A stretch of 47,144 nucleotides of DNA from assembly GCF_000426645.1 (NCBI RefSeq), contig NZ_AUFT01000025.1, positions 1 to 47,144 of the forward strand, read 5' to 3'. The notes beneath the pieces were generated by a model. The model ran no database searches and was not told the DNA's origin. It saw only the letters and a program-made list of their open reading frames with translations. This document shows positions 1-8,899 of the stretch, piece by piece. The translations under genes were made by a program, and so were the position numbers. The DNA comes from Nakamurella lactea DSM 19367. GTDB taxonomy: Bacteria > Actinomycetota > Actinomycetes > Mycobacteriales > Nakamurellaceae. Within the stretch, counting starts at the first letter, position 1; each line of letters opens with the position of its first letter.

Positions 1-93
1 TCCCGCCGAGTACACCTGCGGCTGTCGGCGCACACACCCTGGGTCCGCCTGATCACCACTGCCATCAGACAGCTGAACCCAGCACCGACCTGA
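1..93 (+). pseudogene. 3' end of an IS1380-like transposase (partial)
   Basis: Frame 1 is open from the window edge to a TGA at 91-93. It encodes about 30 residues with the pattern R-R-V-x-L-x-L followed by a Pro-Trp pair and a basic amphipathic tail. This resembles the C-terminus of IS1380-family DDE transposases. The rest of the gene lies outside the window, so intactness cannot be judged. The downstream stretch near 251-272 (ACTCGCGAAAGATCGAGGCT) resembles the end of such an element but is unproven. Identification rests on a short tail only. Confidence 0.45.
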
Positions 94-659
94 CCATCAG
101 AACCCGACCTATCCCGACCTGGCAGCACCACCCCTCGGGCAGTGGAACCCGACGCACCAACCGCGGCGACACGCGGACCACCAGCCACCACCAACCGCAA
201 ACGGAAGGAGAAAAGGATCAAGACCCGGCGCCATCAGACCAACCCGGCCGACTCGCGAAAGATCGAGGCTAAAGCGGCAACCACGGTGCGATATCCGACT
301 CCGTGCTCTCTCTGCAGTGCCCGGTTCGACAGCCCCGAACGCGCGCCACGTCGGATCGCTGCATACAACTCGACCTTCGACCGCTGCGCCACCACCAACC
401 CTCACCTCAACGCTGGGCAGCCACATCATCACCCCGCCACCCGAGTGGTGTCGATACCCACCGGCACAACATTCCCCCGGCCTTAGGTGGTGTCGGTTCC
501 CGGCGGCATTCGGTGTCGGTTCCTACCTCCAAAGCCACACAGCCGCCGCACCGCTCTCGGGCAGCGCCGGCTGACGCCCGAAGACATCAACTTCGTGCGA
601 TTGACCTAGTCAAGCTCATCGCAGATGAGCCGCTTAAGCATCTGGCGGAGATCCCACCG
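94..659. other. Gene-poor stretch after the IS tail
   Basis: I see no convincing gene here. The long open frames are shadows of high GC content. It contains three copies of a GGTGTCG-(A/G)-T-(A/T)-CC motif near 448, 490 and 512, which may belong to the end of a mobile element. The left part (to about 272) is probably the 3' flank of the IS1380-like element. Confidence 0.4.
445..527. repeat. Three short repeats of a GGTGTCGGTTCC-type motif
   Basis: GGTGTCGATACC, GGTGTCGGTTCC and again GGTGTCGGTTCC occur within about 80 bp in the same orientation, spaced about 42 and 22 bp apart. Repeated short motifs of this kind occur at the ends of IS21-family elements, but no istA/istB gene is visible here. 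The mobile-element link is inference. Confidence 0.35.
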
Positions 660-2720
660 CTATACGAAAGGCTGGTATGCGACCGTGGGCAGGACGTTAT
701 CGATCCGAAGGTCGACGCTGTCCCACTGATTGTTGGCCCGCAGGATCCGCAAGGCCACGGACAGGTCGGTCGGCGCCATCTGGTCTTCGTAGGCCCACAA
801 CGCGGCATTCGCGTTCATCCTGGCGATCGTCTGGTCGATCGTCACCGTTGCACGCTGAGCGAGCGGGACAACCGCATCGATGGCGGGCTTGATCGGCGTC
901 CAGTCATCGCTGTATTGCATGCCCCAGGATCCGGCGAGCAGGCCGACTCTGAGCGCGCCGATCGTCACCGCGCCCGGGTTGACCTGACCCTGGAATGCCA
1001 TCATTGTCTTGATCAGCTCGAGTAGGCCCGGGGCGCTTCTGACGTCGCCGCTGGCGTGCGCCCGATATGGGTGTCCCGCGAACCGTGCAACGACGGAGTA
1101 CCAAACCTCGGTGATGTCATACGGGTTGGGCGATGGCGGCATGTGGAGCTTGAAGGCACGTTTCGTGTCCGAGCGCGTTTGGAGCATCTCCTTTACGGCG
1201 GCCTTCGCGCGACCCTCGACCGCGTAATAGTGGTTCATGTTCGTGTTGTTGGTCGCCGAGGTTGCCGCCGCCACCAGCGGCACCAGGTTGTACGCCAGGG
1301 CCGGCCCGCCGAGGTGGTCGTTGAGCAGGTGTCCCTGGATGTAGAGAGGCCCGGTCCGGTCCAGCTTCTTGCGTTGATTGAGTCGACCCTGGTTCCACGG
1401 CATCGGCGCGGAACCGGTATCCGATGACGATCCGGGCGCCCAGGTGCCCGCGGACGTGAACCGCGCGCGCATCCAGGTGCCCACCCCGTCGCCGATGACC
1501 GGGCCCCAGCGCGGAAGGTCGGGCACCGGGAATTCCTCGCGGGGCAGGCCGGGGTTTGCGGTAGCGGCCCGCGTCGCCTGCAAGACCAGTTGCCAGATGC
1601 CTTCCAAAGCGACCTCCAGGTCGCGTGACGGCGTCAGCATCGCGCGCATGAACGTGGCGCCCGACCCCCCGGCCTGGACGTCCTGGGACTCTGCTTGGAC
1701 GAGCCCGCCGAACAGAGTGTGGAGCAAGTGCCCATTGGTGGCATCGGTGGCCGCGAGCGCGAGCGCGGGCCCCAGACCTCCCCCCGGCGCTATCACATGG
1801 ACCGCGTCGAGCTCGCGGGCGGCTATCTGGGCCGACCCCTCGAACACGGTGAATAGCGCCTGCCCCATCGCGCCCAGGGGCGCCGCCGCCAGCGCGGTAC
1901 GCGCGGCGACCAGCTGCCCACCGACGAAGTGCGACCAGTTGCTGCGCGGAGCGGTCGTCGGGGTGGAATACTTCCCAAACCCTGTGCGTGTATAGGCGCC
2001 GCCCACCGGGTCAGCGCCCGACACTGCTGGCAGACCCAGGGGCAGCGTCTTGCCGGGACCTTGATGTTGGCGCCGGGACGCGATGGCAACGAGGGCGGGA
2101 GGTGCCGGGGGCGCTGCCGCCGCCGGAGGCAGCAGAGCGGAGACGGCGTTCGGCAGGTTTGGCGGGATCGGCCCGATCTGCGAAAGCACATAGGCCAGCA
2201 TGGCGTTGGTGCTCGCGAACGTGTACTGCTGGTGCGGGTCATGCTGCATCCGCCGGACCTCTGCCTGTTGCACCGGCGTCAATAACTGCCAGGTGGCCGT
2301 TATCGCCGGATTCATGCCGGCTCCGCCCGCGGACAGAAGAGTCCGCCGAAGCGGTGCGACGGTCCGCCGGGTGAGTGGCGGCGTAGCCTCCGCGCGGTCG
2401 GAGACTTGTCGCCGCAAACGCCGCAGGTTTTCCGTAGGAACCCGGCGCTGCCCGCCGCCCGACGCTTCGCCCATCGATCCGCCGGGCACAGAGACGTCCT
2501 CACCCAGCCAAGCGGGCGACGCCCCGCCCGATCCAGAAGCGAGCCGGGTTCCAGCCCGCTGGTCGTCTGGTTCGCGACGGCGACGAGGCCCCATCACTGC
2601 CAGCCCCACGACCGGCATCGGGCCACCAGCGGCTACCGGCACATCCAATTCAGCGGGCACACCCAACGCAGCGCCGCTGCTTGCGCTCACCGATGCAGGC
2701 ACAGCATGTGTCAGAGCCAC
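660..2720 (-). CDS. Large protein with nuclease-like GHLLND...N motif (toxin/effector candidate)
   Basis: This is a 686-residue protein with a GTG start at 2720. The N-terminal ~140 residues are low-complexity (Ala/Pro/Arg-rich). A conserved-looking middle follows. Around residue 465 a GHLLND motif precedes a G-G-P and an N-L-V-P-L segment, then an Asn-rich stretch and a Glu. That order of His, Asn and Glu resembles His-Me-finger (DNA/RNA non-specific endonuclease-like) domains, which are also found in polymorphic toxins and contractile-injection-system cargo. No signal peptide, membrane segment or immunity partner is visible. It stands alone, with no injection-system genes in the window. The nuclease call is inference from the motif; the rest is unrecognised. 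Confidence 0.55.
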   Translation of the reverse strand: MALTHAVPASVSASSGAALGVPAELDVPVAAGGPMPVVGLAVMGPRRRREPDDQRAGTRLASGSGGASPAWLGEDVSVPGGSMGEASGGGQRRVPTENLRRLRRQVSDRAEATPPLTRRTVAPLRRTLLSAGGAGMNPAITATWQLLTPVQQAEVRRMQHDPHQQYTFASTNAMLAYVLSQIGPIPPNLPNAVSALLPPAAAAPPAPPALVAIASRRQHQGPGKTLPLGLPAVSGADPVGGAYTRTGFGKYSTPTTAPRSNWSHFVGGQLVAARTALAAAPLGAMGQALFTVFEGSAQIAARELDAVHVIAPGGGLGPALALAATDATNGHLLHTLFGGLVQAESQDVQAGGSGATFMRAMLTPSRDLEVALEGIWQLVLQATRAATANPGLPREEFPVPDLPRWGPVIGDGVGTWMRARFTSAGTWAPGSSSDTGSAPMPWNQGRLNQRKKLDRTGPLYIQGHLLNDHLGGPALAYNLVPLVAAATSATNNTNMNHYYAVEGRAKAAVKEMLQTRSDTKRAFKLHMPPSPNPYDITEVWYSVVARFAGHPYRAHASGDVRSAPGLLELIKTMMAFQGQVNPGAVTIGALRVGLLAGSWGMQYSDDWTPIKPAIDAVVPLAQRATVTIDQTIARMNANAALWAYEDQMAPTDLSVALRILRANNQWDSVDLRIDNVLPTVAYQPFV

Positions 2721-2889
2721 GGTCGCTCACCCCTCGTCACATCGAACCTAACGCTCGGTCACACGGCACGCAACGAGACAGCCACGCATCGCAGGTCACC
2801 GCCAACACAATCCGTCACAGCGCCGGAATTCCAGCGAGATGAATCCAGCCGTACCCCACACACGACCACGGGACCCGAGCCGGCCATGA

Positions 2890-3036
2890 TCGACGGGCAT
2901 CGCCTCACACAGAGTCGGTACCCACACGCGGTTGCGCACTACCGACGTGCTGGCGTTCCATCGCGCCGACCTGGAACGTCAGCAGCAGGAATATGACGAG
3001 CTCCGCGCGCTGGAAGACGAACTCGGACTGCAATAG
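2890..3036 (+). pseudogene. Remnant of an excisionase/MerR-type HTH protein
   Basis: An open segment ending in TAG at 3034-3036 encodes a V-G-T-H-T-R-L-R stretch. It then reads T-T-D-V-L-A-F and a charged helix rich in Arg, Gln and Glu. This is the usual ending of excisionase-family DNA-binding proteins (wing with V-G-x-H-R-R, then an alpha helix), many of which are antitoxins. The N-terminal helix-turn-helix is not found upstream, so the gene is truncated. No intact PIN-domain partner follows. Confidence 0.5.
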
Positions 3037-3059
3037 CCCTGCCGGGTGGCGTCGCGTGG

Positions 3060-5136
3060 ATGGCCGGTACCCAGCGGCCCTCACTGGGCGAACTTCTCCA
3101 GCAGACCCTGGCCGCGCACGGCCCGATCGCCGAGGACGCCCTGGCCACCCTGCTGATAGCCAGGGACTCGACCTCGGCCCGATCCCGCCGAGACCATTGA
3201 GGACATCGTCGACGACGAGCCAGGTGTCGTCATGCCGTTGGCCTACGGTCGGTGGGCCTGGATCCCCGGCCTGCTGCAGGGACGAATCTTCACCCATCGG
3301 CTGACTGCGGCGGAGCGGGAGTCCGACCTGCTCGCCGTCGGGCCTGATCTGGCCCCGCTGGCGATGTTCACCGAGAGCCAGACCTATCAATACCTCACGG
3401 ACGGCTCCGCCGTCACGGCGTTCGTACCGTTCCTGGACGGCGAGCTGCTCACCGAGCGCGGGATACCCCTGGACGCCGTCGGCGATCAGGAGCTATTCCT
3501 GTTGCCGCCGGGGCACTTTGCCGCCCGACGGTTCAGCATCGGCGACCTGGTCGGTCTGTCAACAACGCTGAGGACCTGGCCGGCACGGTCCTGCGGATGT
3601 TCGCCGAGTCGTTGGAGCCGTTGGTGGCGCGTGAAGCCAGGCCGGTGCTGCGCTGGTTGCGGGCGACCGCTTACGAACAACTCGGTGACGTCGAGGCGGC
3701 CGAGAAGACCTACAGCGAGGCCGAGTCGCTGGATCCGACCTGGCCGCTGACCCTGCTGTCACTGGCTCGCTATGCCAGCGATCGCGGCGATGCAGACCGC
3801 GGCCTCACGCTGTTGCGCCGGGCGGGGGTGCCGCCGGAGGACTCGCTGGTGCAACTGCTGGAGCAGTTCCGCCCGGTCGCGCGCCCCGATCTGGGTCGCA
3901 ACGAACCGTGCTGGTGCGGGTCGGGTCGCAAGTACAAGGTCTGCCACCTGCATCGTGAGCGGGCGGAGTTGGCCGAGCGGGCCGCCTGGCTCTATCAGAA
4001 GGCGGGCGCCCATCTGCTCGACAGTGCGTTCGGCGACCTGCTGATGCGGGCGGCCCGGGCGAGGGCACAGCACTGGGGGTCGCCGGACGCACTGGTCGAC
4101 GCGCTCGACGATGGTCTGGCTGGCGACGTGGTGCTGTTCGAGGCCGGCGCGTTCGAGGAGTTCCTGGCGGTTCGTGGTTGGCTGCTGCCCGAGGATGAGC
4201 AGCTGCTGGCCCAGCAGTGGCTGCTCGTCGAACGTTCGGTGCACGAGGTGGTCTCGGTGCGGCCGGGTGAGGGGATGACGCTGCGCGACGTGCGCACCGG
4301 TGACGTCAACGAGGTGCGGGAGCGGGCGGGCAGTCGACAGCTGAAGCCCGGCGAGCTGTTCTGCGCCCGGGTCGTGCCGGCCGGCGAGACGATGCAGATC
4401 TTCGGCGGGCTCGAGCCGGTGTCGATCGGGCAGCGGGACCGGCTGATCGAGTTGCTGGACGACGATCCGGATCCCCTCGAACTGGTCGAGTTCTTGTCCG
4501 CCCGGTTCGCACCACCGACGCTGCAGAACACCGAAGGCGAGCCGACGGTGCTGTGCAGCGCCGCGCTGAAGATCAGCAACGTCGAGCGGTTGGTGGCGTT
4601 GCTGGACAACAACAGGTACGACCGCGCCGACGACGAGCCGGACGGAACCCTGACCTGGTTCGAGCACGTCGTCACCGGCGGGATGAGCCGGATTCGTGCG
4701 CAGCTGGAACTCAGGGCTGACGAACTGCACATCGATGCGAACAGCGAGGCCCGGTTCGATCGCGTCCTCAGTACGGTCCGGACACTGGATCCATCCGTGA
4801 TGGTGTTGCGCGAAAGCCGTGAGCCCGCAGCTGATCTGCGCGCCGTGCAGCGACTCGCGGCCAACGGCCCCGCGCCATCGGCACCCCCGCTCGACCCGAC
4901 CAACGATCCGGCACTCGCCGCAGCGCTCAATGAGATGGCCCGCACCTACGAGGCGAACTGGCTCGACGAGTCGATTCCTGCGCTAGCCGGTCACACGCCC
5001 CTGCGAGTGCGCGGCCGACCCGACCAGGCGGCCCGACCTGATTCGACTGCTCGACTCGTTTCCCGATGACGACGGCAGCCCGGGCGCCATGAGCCCCGCC
5101 CGACTGCGCGCCGCGCTTGGCCTGAACGAAACGTGA
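3060..5136 (+). pseudogene. SEC-C metal-binding motif protein, frameshifted
   Basis: A single protein of about 690 residues can be assembled only by changing frame near 3160-3180, 3555-3590 and 4990-5015. The start is likely ATG 3060. The middle part (3597-~5000) is intact for about 465 residues. It has TPR-like helices at its start and a textbook SEC-C zinc motif, N-E-P-C-W-C-G-S-G-R-K-Y-K-x-C-H, at about 3901-3951. SEC-C motifs bind zinc, as in SecA and many uncharacterised bacterial proteins. The last segment ends at TGA 5134-5136. Three frameshifts suggest decay, or indel errors if the assembly is unpolished. No function beyond the zinc motif can be given. Confidence 0.75.
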
Positions 5137-5324
5137 CTCTGCTGGCCAGGTCTCGTGCCATTGTCACGATCTCGGCACTCGCCGTCCTGCTACGGCGACG
5201 TCACAGTTGTCGCCGATCGAGGACTTCCGACACTGTCCTCGAACGAAGGACACGAGGAATGGTCGGCGAGGTCACCGCGGACGAACTGGTCTTGAGGATC
5301 TGCATTCGATGCCGGGCTCCGTCG

Positions 5325-6596
5325 TCACGGCCCGAGCAGTGCGAGTGGGATCACGGCAACGCCGTCGGGCCGGCGATAGGCATCTTTGCCGGTGGTGATC
5401 AGGACACGGTCGGCAAGACGATCGCCGAGCTGCCTCTGCAGCCAGTTGAGGTGACGGACATCCTTGTCGCTGACCGATTCGCTGAGCTTGACCTCGATCG
5501 CAACGACGCTGCTGTCCTCGCCCTCAACGATCAGGTCGATTTCACGGTCCGTCTCCTTGGTTCGCAGGTGCCCGACCCTCGCCGAGGCAACCTCTGCATA
5601 GACCCGGACACTCTGCGCCGTCAGCGATTCGAACAAGGCCCCCAGCCAAGTACCGGTGTCGGTCGCGACGCCCCGGCCCTCGCCCTTGAGCAGGCCGGCC
5701 TTCCCGACGCCGACCAGACGCGCGGCCAGCGCCGGATCGAGCAGATGGTGTTTGGGCGAGCGAGTCAGTCGCTTGAGGGGATGGAAGGTCGGGATCCACG
5801 CGGGAATCGGATCAAGGACGAAGATGCGGGTCAGATGCTCGCGGTAGGCGTCGGCTGTAGCCCTGGACGACTTGTTCTGCTCACCGGCGGTCGCCGCGTC
5901 GAGGAGCTTCGTATACGCGGTATCCGTCGCCGTCGCCGCGGCGTACGCCGCGATCCAGGCTCGCAGTGCCTCCGGGCGGCGTACCGTCACGCCGTTCTCC
6001 GGGAGTTCTCTCTCGACGATTCGCCTGAGGTAACTGTCGAGCTGGAACTGTCGTGCCCGCGGCGGCAGGCCTCGGATTCCCGGCAGGCCGGAACCGAGAA
6101 TCTCGTCGGTGTAGGCGGAAAGATCGACCGGCGATTGCCCGCCGATCCTCGGCCGACGTCCGGTCAGCAGATCGCTCAACGAGACGGTTGGCGCGACCAG
6201 CCCGCGCTCCGCCATGGACAGTGGCCGCATCGCGATGCTGACGATTCGGCCTGCGCCGGAGTGAATACGCACTCCCGGGGCGACACCCGCGGAGCCGGCC
6301 AGCAGGAACTGCCCGCCCGCGTTGTGCTGGTCCACTGCCTTGCGCACGCGATCCCAGACCGACGGCACCAGCTGCCACTCATCGATCAGAACCGGCGTCG
6401 GGACCTGCGTGACGTAGTCAAGATCCGCCGAGAGCGTCTCGCGCTGGCCAGGCCGGTCAAGAGACAGCACCGTTGCCGCGCGCTGACTCGCCGTCGCGGT
6501 CTTGCCAACGCCCTTGGCCCCCTCCAGCGCGATCGCCGCCAACTCGGGGAACAGCTCATCGAGCACACCGTCGACGATCCGGCGCTGATAGGCCAT
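5325..6596 (-). CDS. AAA-type ATPase with DUF4143-like C-terminal region
   Basis: This is a 423-residue protein with an ATG start at 6596. The Walker A motif is G-A-K-G-V-G-K-T near residue 26, and a hydrophobic Walker-B-like L-I-D-E-W occurs near residue 70. The C-terminal region has E-I-D-L-I-V-E followed by V-V-A-I-E-V-K-L. This is a PD-(D/E)xK-type nuclease core, as seen in DUF4143/ATPase-of-unknown-role proteins related to archaeal ATPases. Length and domain order match that family. Such proteins are widespread accessory genes without a settled role; some are suspected toxin or defence components. It is preceded by the 23-bp repeat array at 6611-6691, which could control it. Confidence 0.85.
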   Translation of the reverse strand: MAYQRRIVDGVLDELFPELAAIALEGAKGVGKTATASQRAATVLSLDRPGQRETLSADLDYVTQVPTPVLIDEWQLVPSVWDRVRKAVDQHNAGGQFLLAGSAGVAPGVRIHSGAGRIVSIAMRPLSMAERGLVAPTVSLSDLLTGRRPRIGGQSPVDLSAYTDEILGSGLPGIRGLPPRARQFQLDSYLRRIVERELPENGVTVRRPEALRAWIAAYAAATATDTAYTKLLDAATAGEQNKSSRATADAYREHLTRIFVLDPIPAWIPTFHPLKRLTRSPKHHLLDPALAARLVGVGKAGLLKGEGRGVATDTGTWLGALFESLTAQSVRVYAEVASARVGHLRTKETDREIDLIVEGEDSSVVAIEVKLSESVSDKDVRHLNWLQRQLGDRLADRVLITTGKDAYRRPDGVAVIPLALLGP

Positions 6597-6610
6597 CGGC
6601 CACCCAATCT

Positions 6611-6691
6611 GCAGATGGACGCCTCTGAACTAGGCCTTTCGACGCCACTCTATCAGGCATTTGGACGCTTCTCTGGCAAGCATATGGACGC
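6611..6691. repeat. Tandem array with exact 23-bp period upstream of the DUF4143 ATPase
   Basis: On the plus strand a 12-bp core of the form GCATWTGGACGC recurs at 6611, 6634, 6657 and 6680, always 23 bp apart. The 11-bp spacers are also related (CTCTGAACTAG, CACTCTATCAG, TTCTCTGGCAA). The variants are GCAGATGGACGC, GCCTTTCGACGC, GCATTTGGACGC and GCATATGGACGC. The array lies 14-95 bp upstream of the ATPase start codon, where direct operator repeats or iterons would sit. A 23-bp period is close to two helical turns, so sites would face the same side. Confidence 0.8.
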
Positions 6692-6837
6692 TCGTCCACC
6701 CCTGTCCCCGTCGTGCTCGCCGAGCTGATGGATGCCACGTTGCTTGATGGACGTCGAACTGGGCCGGCGAGCGCTGACCAACGGGGTCGCACGGAGCTCA
6801 ACCCCCCCCTCGACCACCTGACTCAGGAACGAAACGT

Positions 6838-7428
6838 CTAGGCCCGGCGACCGCCGAAACGCCAGTCGCGAACCTCGCGAGGCTCCCGGGCCAGCGAAGG
6901 AAACACCTTCTCGAACAACTCATTCGCTGCATGACGGTTCGGCGCTGGAGCAGCAACCGCGACTCCGCTGCCGGCGCTCGACTCGGCGTCCACGTCCTCA
7001 AGAATCCCGCAGACCGCGAGATCCCGAGCCACATCGGATGAGAGTTGCACCGCCTCGCCGTCTTCTGACGCGGTTGACCTGCCAGGGCGTACCAGCGTGA
7101 AGAACAGCGGCCCGTCCCAGGGCTGACGAAAATCCCACATGGTGCGGCCGATGAGGTTGGTGAAGCGCCAGACCGAGTGCTCGCCGTAGGCGCCGGCCTG
7201 GTGGTACGGCTCGTTGTTGATGAACTCAAGGACCGCGGCGGGGCTGGGCAGATCGAGCACATGGATGCTGCCGGTCCAGGATTGCCGGTCGGGGCCCAAC
7301 ACCGGGCCGCGAGCCGTCAGGGCGTCAGCGAACCTGTCGAAGTACGCCCAGTGCCTCTCGTCGAGATCGGGATCGTCATCCGCCTCGAGGGCACTGACTG
7401 AGGCGCGGCTGTCGATGAGGAAATCCAT
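6838..7428 (-). CDS. YciI-related domain protein
   Basis: This is a 196-residue protein with an ATG start at 7428 after a strong AAGGAG. The first ~95 residues have the YciI/ferredoxin-like layout. That is an H-W-A-Y-F-D-R-F-A-D helix, G-P-V-L-G-P, then G-S-I-H-V-L-D-L and a helix ending in N-N-E-P-Y-H-Q-A-G. This matches YciI proteins, whose enzymatic role is mostly unknown. The C-terminal ~100 residues are an extension without a recognised domain. The 3' end of the upstream membrane-protein gene overlaps its 5' end by 53 bp, so the two are probably co-transcribed. Confidence 0.8.
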   Translation of the reverse strand: MDFLIDSRASVSALEADDDPDLDERHWAYFDRFADALTARGPVLGPDRQSWTGSIHVLDLPSPAAVLEFINNEPYHQAGAYGEHSVWRFTNLIGRTMWDFRQPWDGPLFFTLVRPGRSTASEDGEAVQLSSDVARDLAVCGILEDVDAESSAGSGVAVAAPAPNRHAANELFEKVFPSLAREPREVRDWRFGGRRA

Positions 7429-8092
7429 GCTGCTCCTTGGATGACTCGGCGTCGGATGGCTGGTGAGCAGGCTGCCGGGGCCTGTCGGCGACGGGGCGCT
7501 CCAGGCCGCCTGCCGCGTAACAAGCAGCGATCACCACCAGGGTGCCGGGCGGTCCAAGTCCTATTCTGACCGCCAGCAGCCAACCGACCGGCCCTCCGGC
7601 CAGAAAGACCGCGGTCATGGCCAGTCCGCGGGTCAGCAGGACGCCGCCCGCGAGGGCTGTCGTGAGGAGATATGCGCGCACCGTTGCCCGGTCGGCCGTG
7701 CGAGGAATCCGGTAGATCCCCCTCCAGAGACTCCCGAAGAGTGGACGTCCGGTCAGGACCGACACCAGCAGGACGCCGGAGATGCCGAGGTCGATCACCA
7801 TGTCCGTGATGAGGCCGTTCGCTGCCACTCCGGTGAGTCTGGCGATCACGGTGGCGACCGTCAGGCCCACGACCCCGCCGGCCATGGTGCGTAACGGCAT
7901 CGATCGTGCGATGCGCATGATTACCACCGCTGCAAGAGCCGCGACGCCGCAGCCAAGGCCCCAGCCGAAGCCGGCTCCGGTGGCCACCGCGACGAAGACG
8001 ACGGTGGGCAGCTCGGGCACGACGAAGCCGGTGCGTCGCAACGAATGCCAGGCTGCGCGGAGGTCTGCGCCACGCGGCGTGGCTGTGTTCAC
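7376..8092 (-). CDS. DUF3159-like integral membrane protein
   Basis: With the GTG at 8092 (preceded by GGAGCGACC), this gives a 238-residue protein with about five to six hydrophobic helices. It has a P-T-V-V-F-V-A-V segment in the first helix and a G-R-P-L-F-G-S-L motif near the middle. Size and layout suggest the actinobacterial DUF3159 family of membrane proteins, whose function is unknown. A longer frame exists upstream, but the ribosome site supports this start. It overlaps the YciI gene and diverges from a TetR regulator, which probably controls both. Confidence 0.7.
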   Translation of the reverse strand: MNTATPRGADLRAAWHSLRRTGFVVPELPTVVFVAVATGAGFGWGLGCGVAALAAVVIMRIARSMPLRTMAGGVVGLTVATVIARLTGVAANGLITDMVIDLGISGVLLVSVLTGRPLFGSLWRGIYRIPRTADRATVRAYLLTTALAGGVLLTRGLAMTAVFLAGGPVGWLLAVRIGLGPPGTLVVIAACYAAGGLERPVADRPRQPAHQPSDAESSKEQHGFPHRQPRLSQCPRGG

Positions 8093-8161
8093 GGTCGCTC
8101 CTCCGTGTCTGATTCCGCGACTCGGCTGCCCGAGAGAGGACTCAACCCGGGGCATTCCATC

Positions 8162-8183
8162 TCACTGTTATATATCGCTGTGA
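8162..8183. promoter_or_regulatory. Candidate TetR operator in the divergent promoter region
   Basis: An imperfect 22-bp palindrome, TCAC...TGTGA arms around an ATATAT centre (about 16 of 22 positions symmetric), lies between the membrane-protein gene and the TetR gene, 15 bp before the TetR start. Autoregulation from such a site is typical for TetR proteins; binding here is inferred. Confidence 0.45.
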
Positions 8184-8198
8184 TGGTATGGTCAAGGG

Positions 8199-8831
8199 AT
8201 GCCGAGAGCCGCCGACCCGCAGGTTCGAGCCAAGCTTCTTGCGGCCGCCACTGGGCTGTTGGCCACCGAGGGGCGCCAGGCGCTGAGTACACGACGGTTG
8301 GCGGGCGAGGTCGGAACCTCGACCATGGCCGTCTACACGCACTTCGGCAGCATGGATCGTCTGCAGCACGAGATCCGGCGCGACGGATTCGCCCGGCTGT
8401 GCGCCGCGTTGGATGCGGTGCCGCGGACCGCCGACCCGGTCGCCGACCTGGCCGCACTCCTGTTGTGTTACTTCGATTTCGGCGCCGACGACCCCCAGCT
8501 CGACCGGGCCATGTTCGCCGACCGCACACCAACCGAAGAGGACGAAGGCTCCGGAGTCTTCGATCGAGTGCTCGCCGGCGTCGACCGCTGCGTGGCCGAC
8601 GGTCGCTTCGAGACCGGCGATCCCACCCTCGCCCGCGCCTGGGCCGCGCAGCTCTGGATGGCCGCCCACGGGACGCTGAGCTTCGGTCAAACCGGCCTGC
8701 TCCCGAGCGATGCACAGCGATTCCTCGTGACAGACATGATCTTTCGATTGGCGATCGGCTACGGCGACGCCGCTTCGAAGGCGCAGGCGTCCGTTCTGGC
8801 GGCCGGCTATCAGTCCGCGCCACCCACGTGA
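8199..8831 (+). CDS. TetR/AcrR family transcriptional regulator
   Basis: This is a 210-residue protein. Residues ~10-57 form the TetR helix-turn-helix, with L-S-T-R-R-L-A-G-E-V-G-T-S-T-M-A-V-Y-T-H-F reading as helices 2-3 and ending in the classic V-Y-T-H-F-G. The C-terminal ligand-binding half is helical and typical in size (TetR_C-like). The ATG at 8199 has only AAGGG immediately before it, so translation could be leaderless. It diverges from the YciI/DUF3159-like pair and probably represses that pair and itself. The ligand is unknown. Confidence 0.92.
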   Translation: MPRAADPQVRAKLLAAATGLLATEGRQALSTRRLAGEVGTSTMAVYTHFGSMDRLQHEIRRDGFARLCAALDAVPRTADPVADLAALLLCYFDFGADDPQLDRAMFADRTPTEEDEGSGVFDRVLAGVDRCVADGRFETGDPTLARAWAAQLWMAAHGTLSFGQTGLLPSDAQRFLVTDMIFRLAIGYGDAASKAQASVLAAGYQSAPPT

Positions 8832-8839
8832 GGAGCCAT

Positions 8840-8863
8840 GCATCTGGACGCCTCCGTAGACGG
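8840..8863. repeat. Stray copy of the 23-bp repeat unit
   Basis: GCATCTGGACGCCTCCGTAG matches the unit of the array at 6611-6691, including the start of its spacer (compare GCAGATGGACGCCTCTGAA). It lies just after the TetR gene, 2.2 kb from the array, so the motif is not confined to one promoter. Confidence 0.5.
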
Positions 8864-8870
8864 CACGCCC

Positions 8871-8896
8871 CTCGCGCCGGCGGCTCGCCGAGCGAG
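8871..8896. terminator. Hairpin between convergent genes
   Basis: CTCGC and GCGAG form an outer stem and CGGCG and CGCCG an inner stem, with a small internal mismatch. The hairpin lies between the TetR stop (8831) and the convergent gene ending at 8900. There is no T-tract, so an intrinsic terminator is only plausible. Confidence 0.4.
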
Positions 8897-8899
8897 TCG

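Noticed and set aside
6611..6691. CRISPR-like reading of the 23-bp array
   Set aside because: Spacers are only 11 bp and resemble each other, the cores vary, and there are no cas genes.
5133..6728. 531-residue open frame opposite the DUF4143 ATPase
   Set aside because: It is antisense to a gene with clear Walker and nuclease motifs, has no recognisable domain and reflects high GC codon bias.
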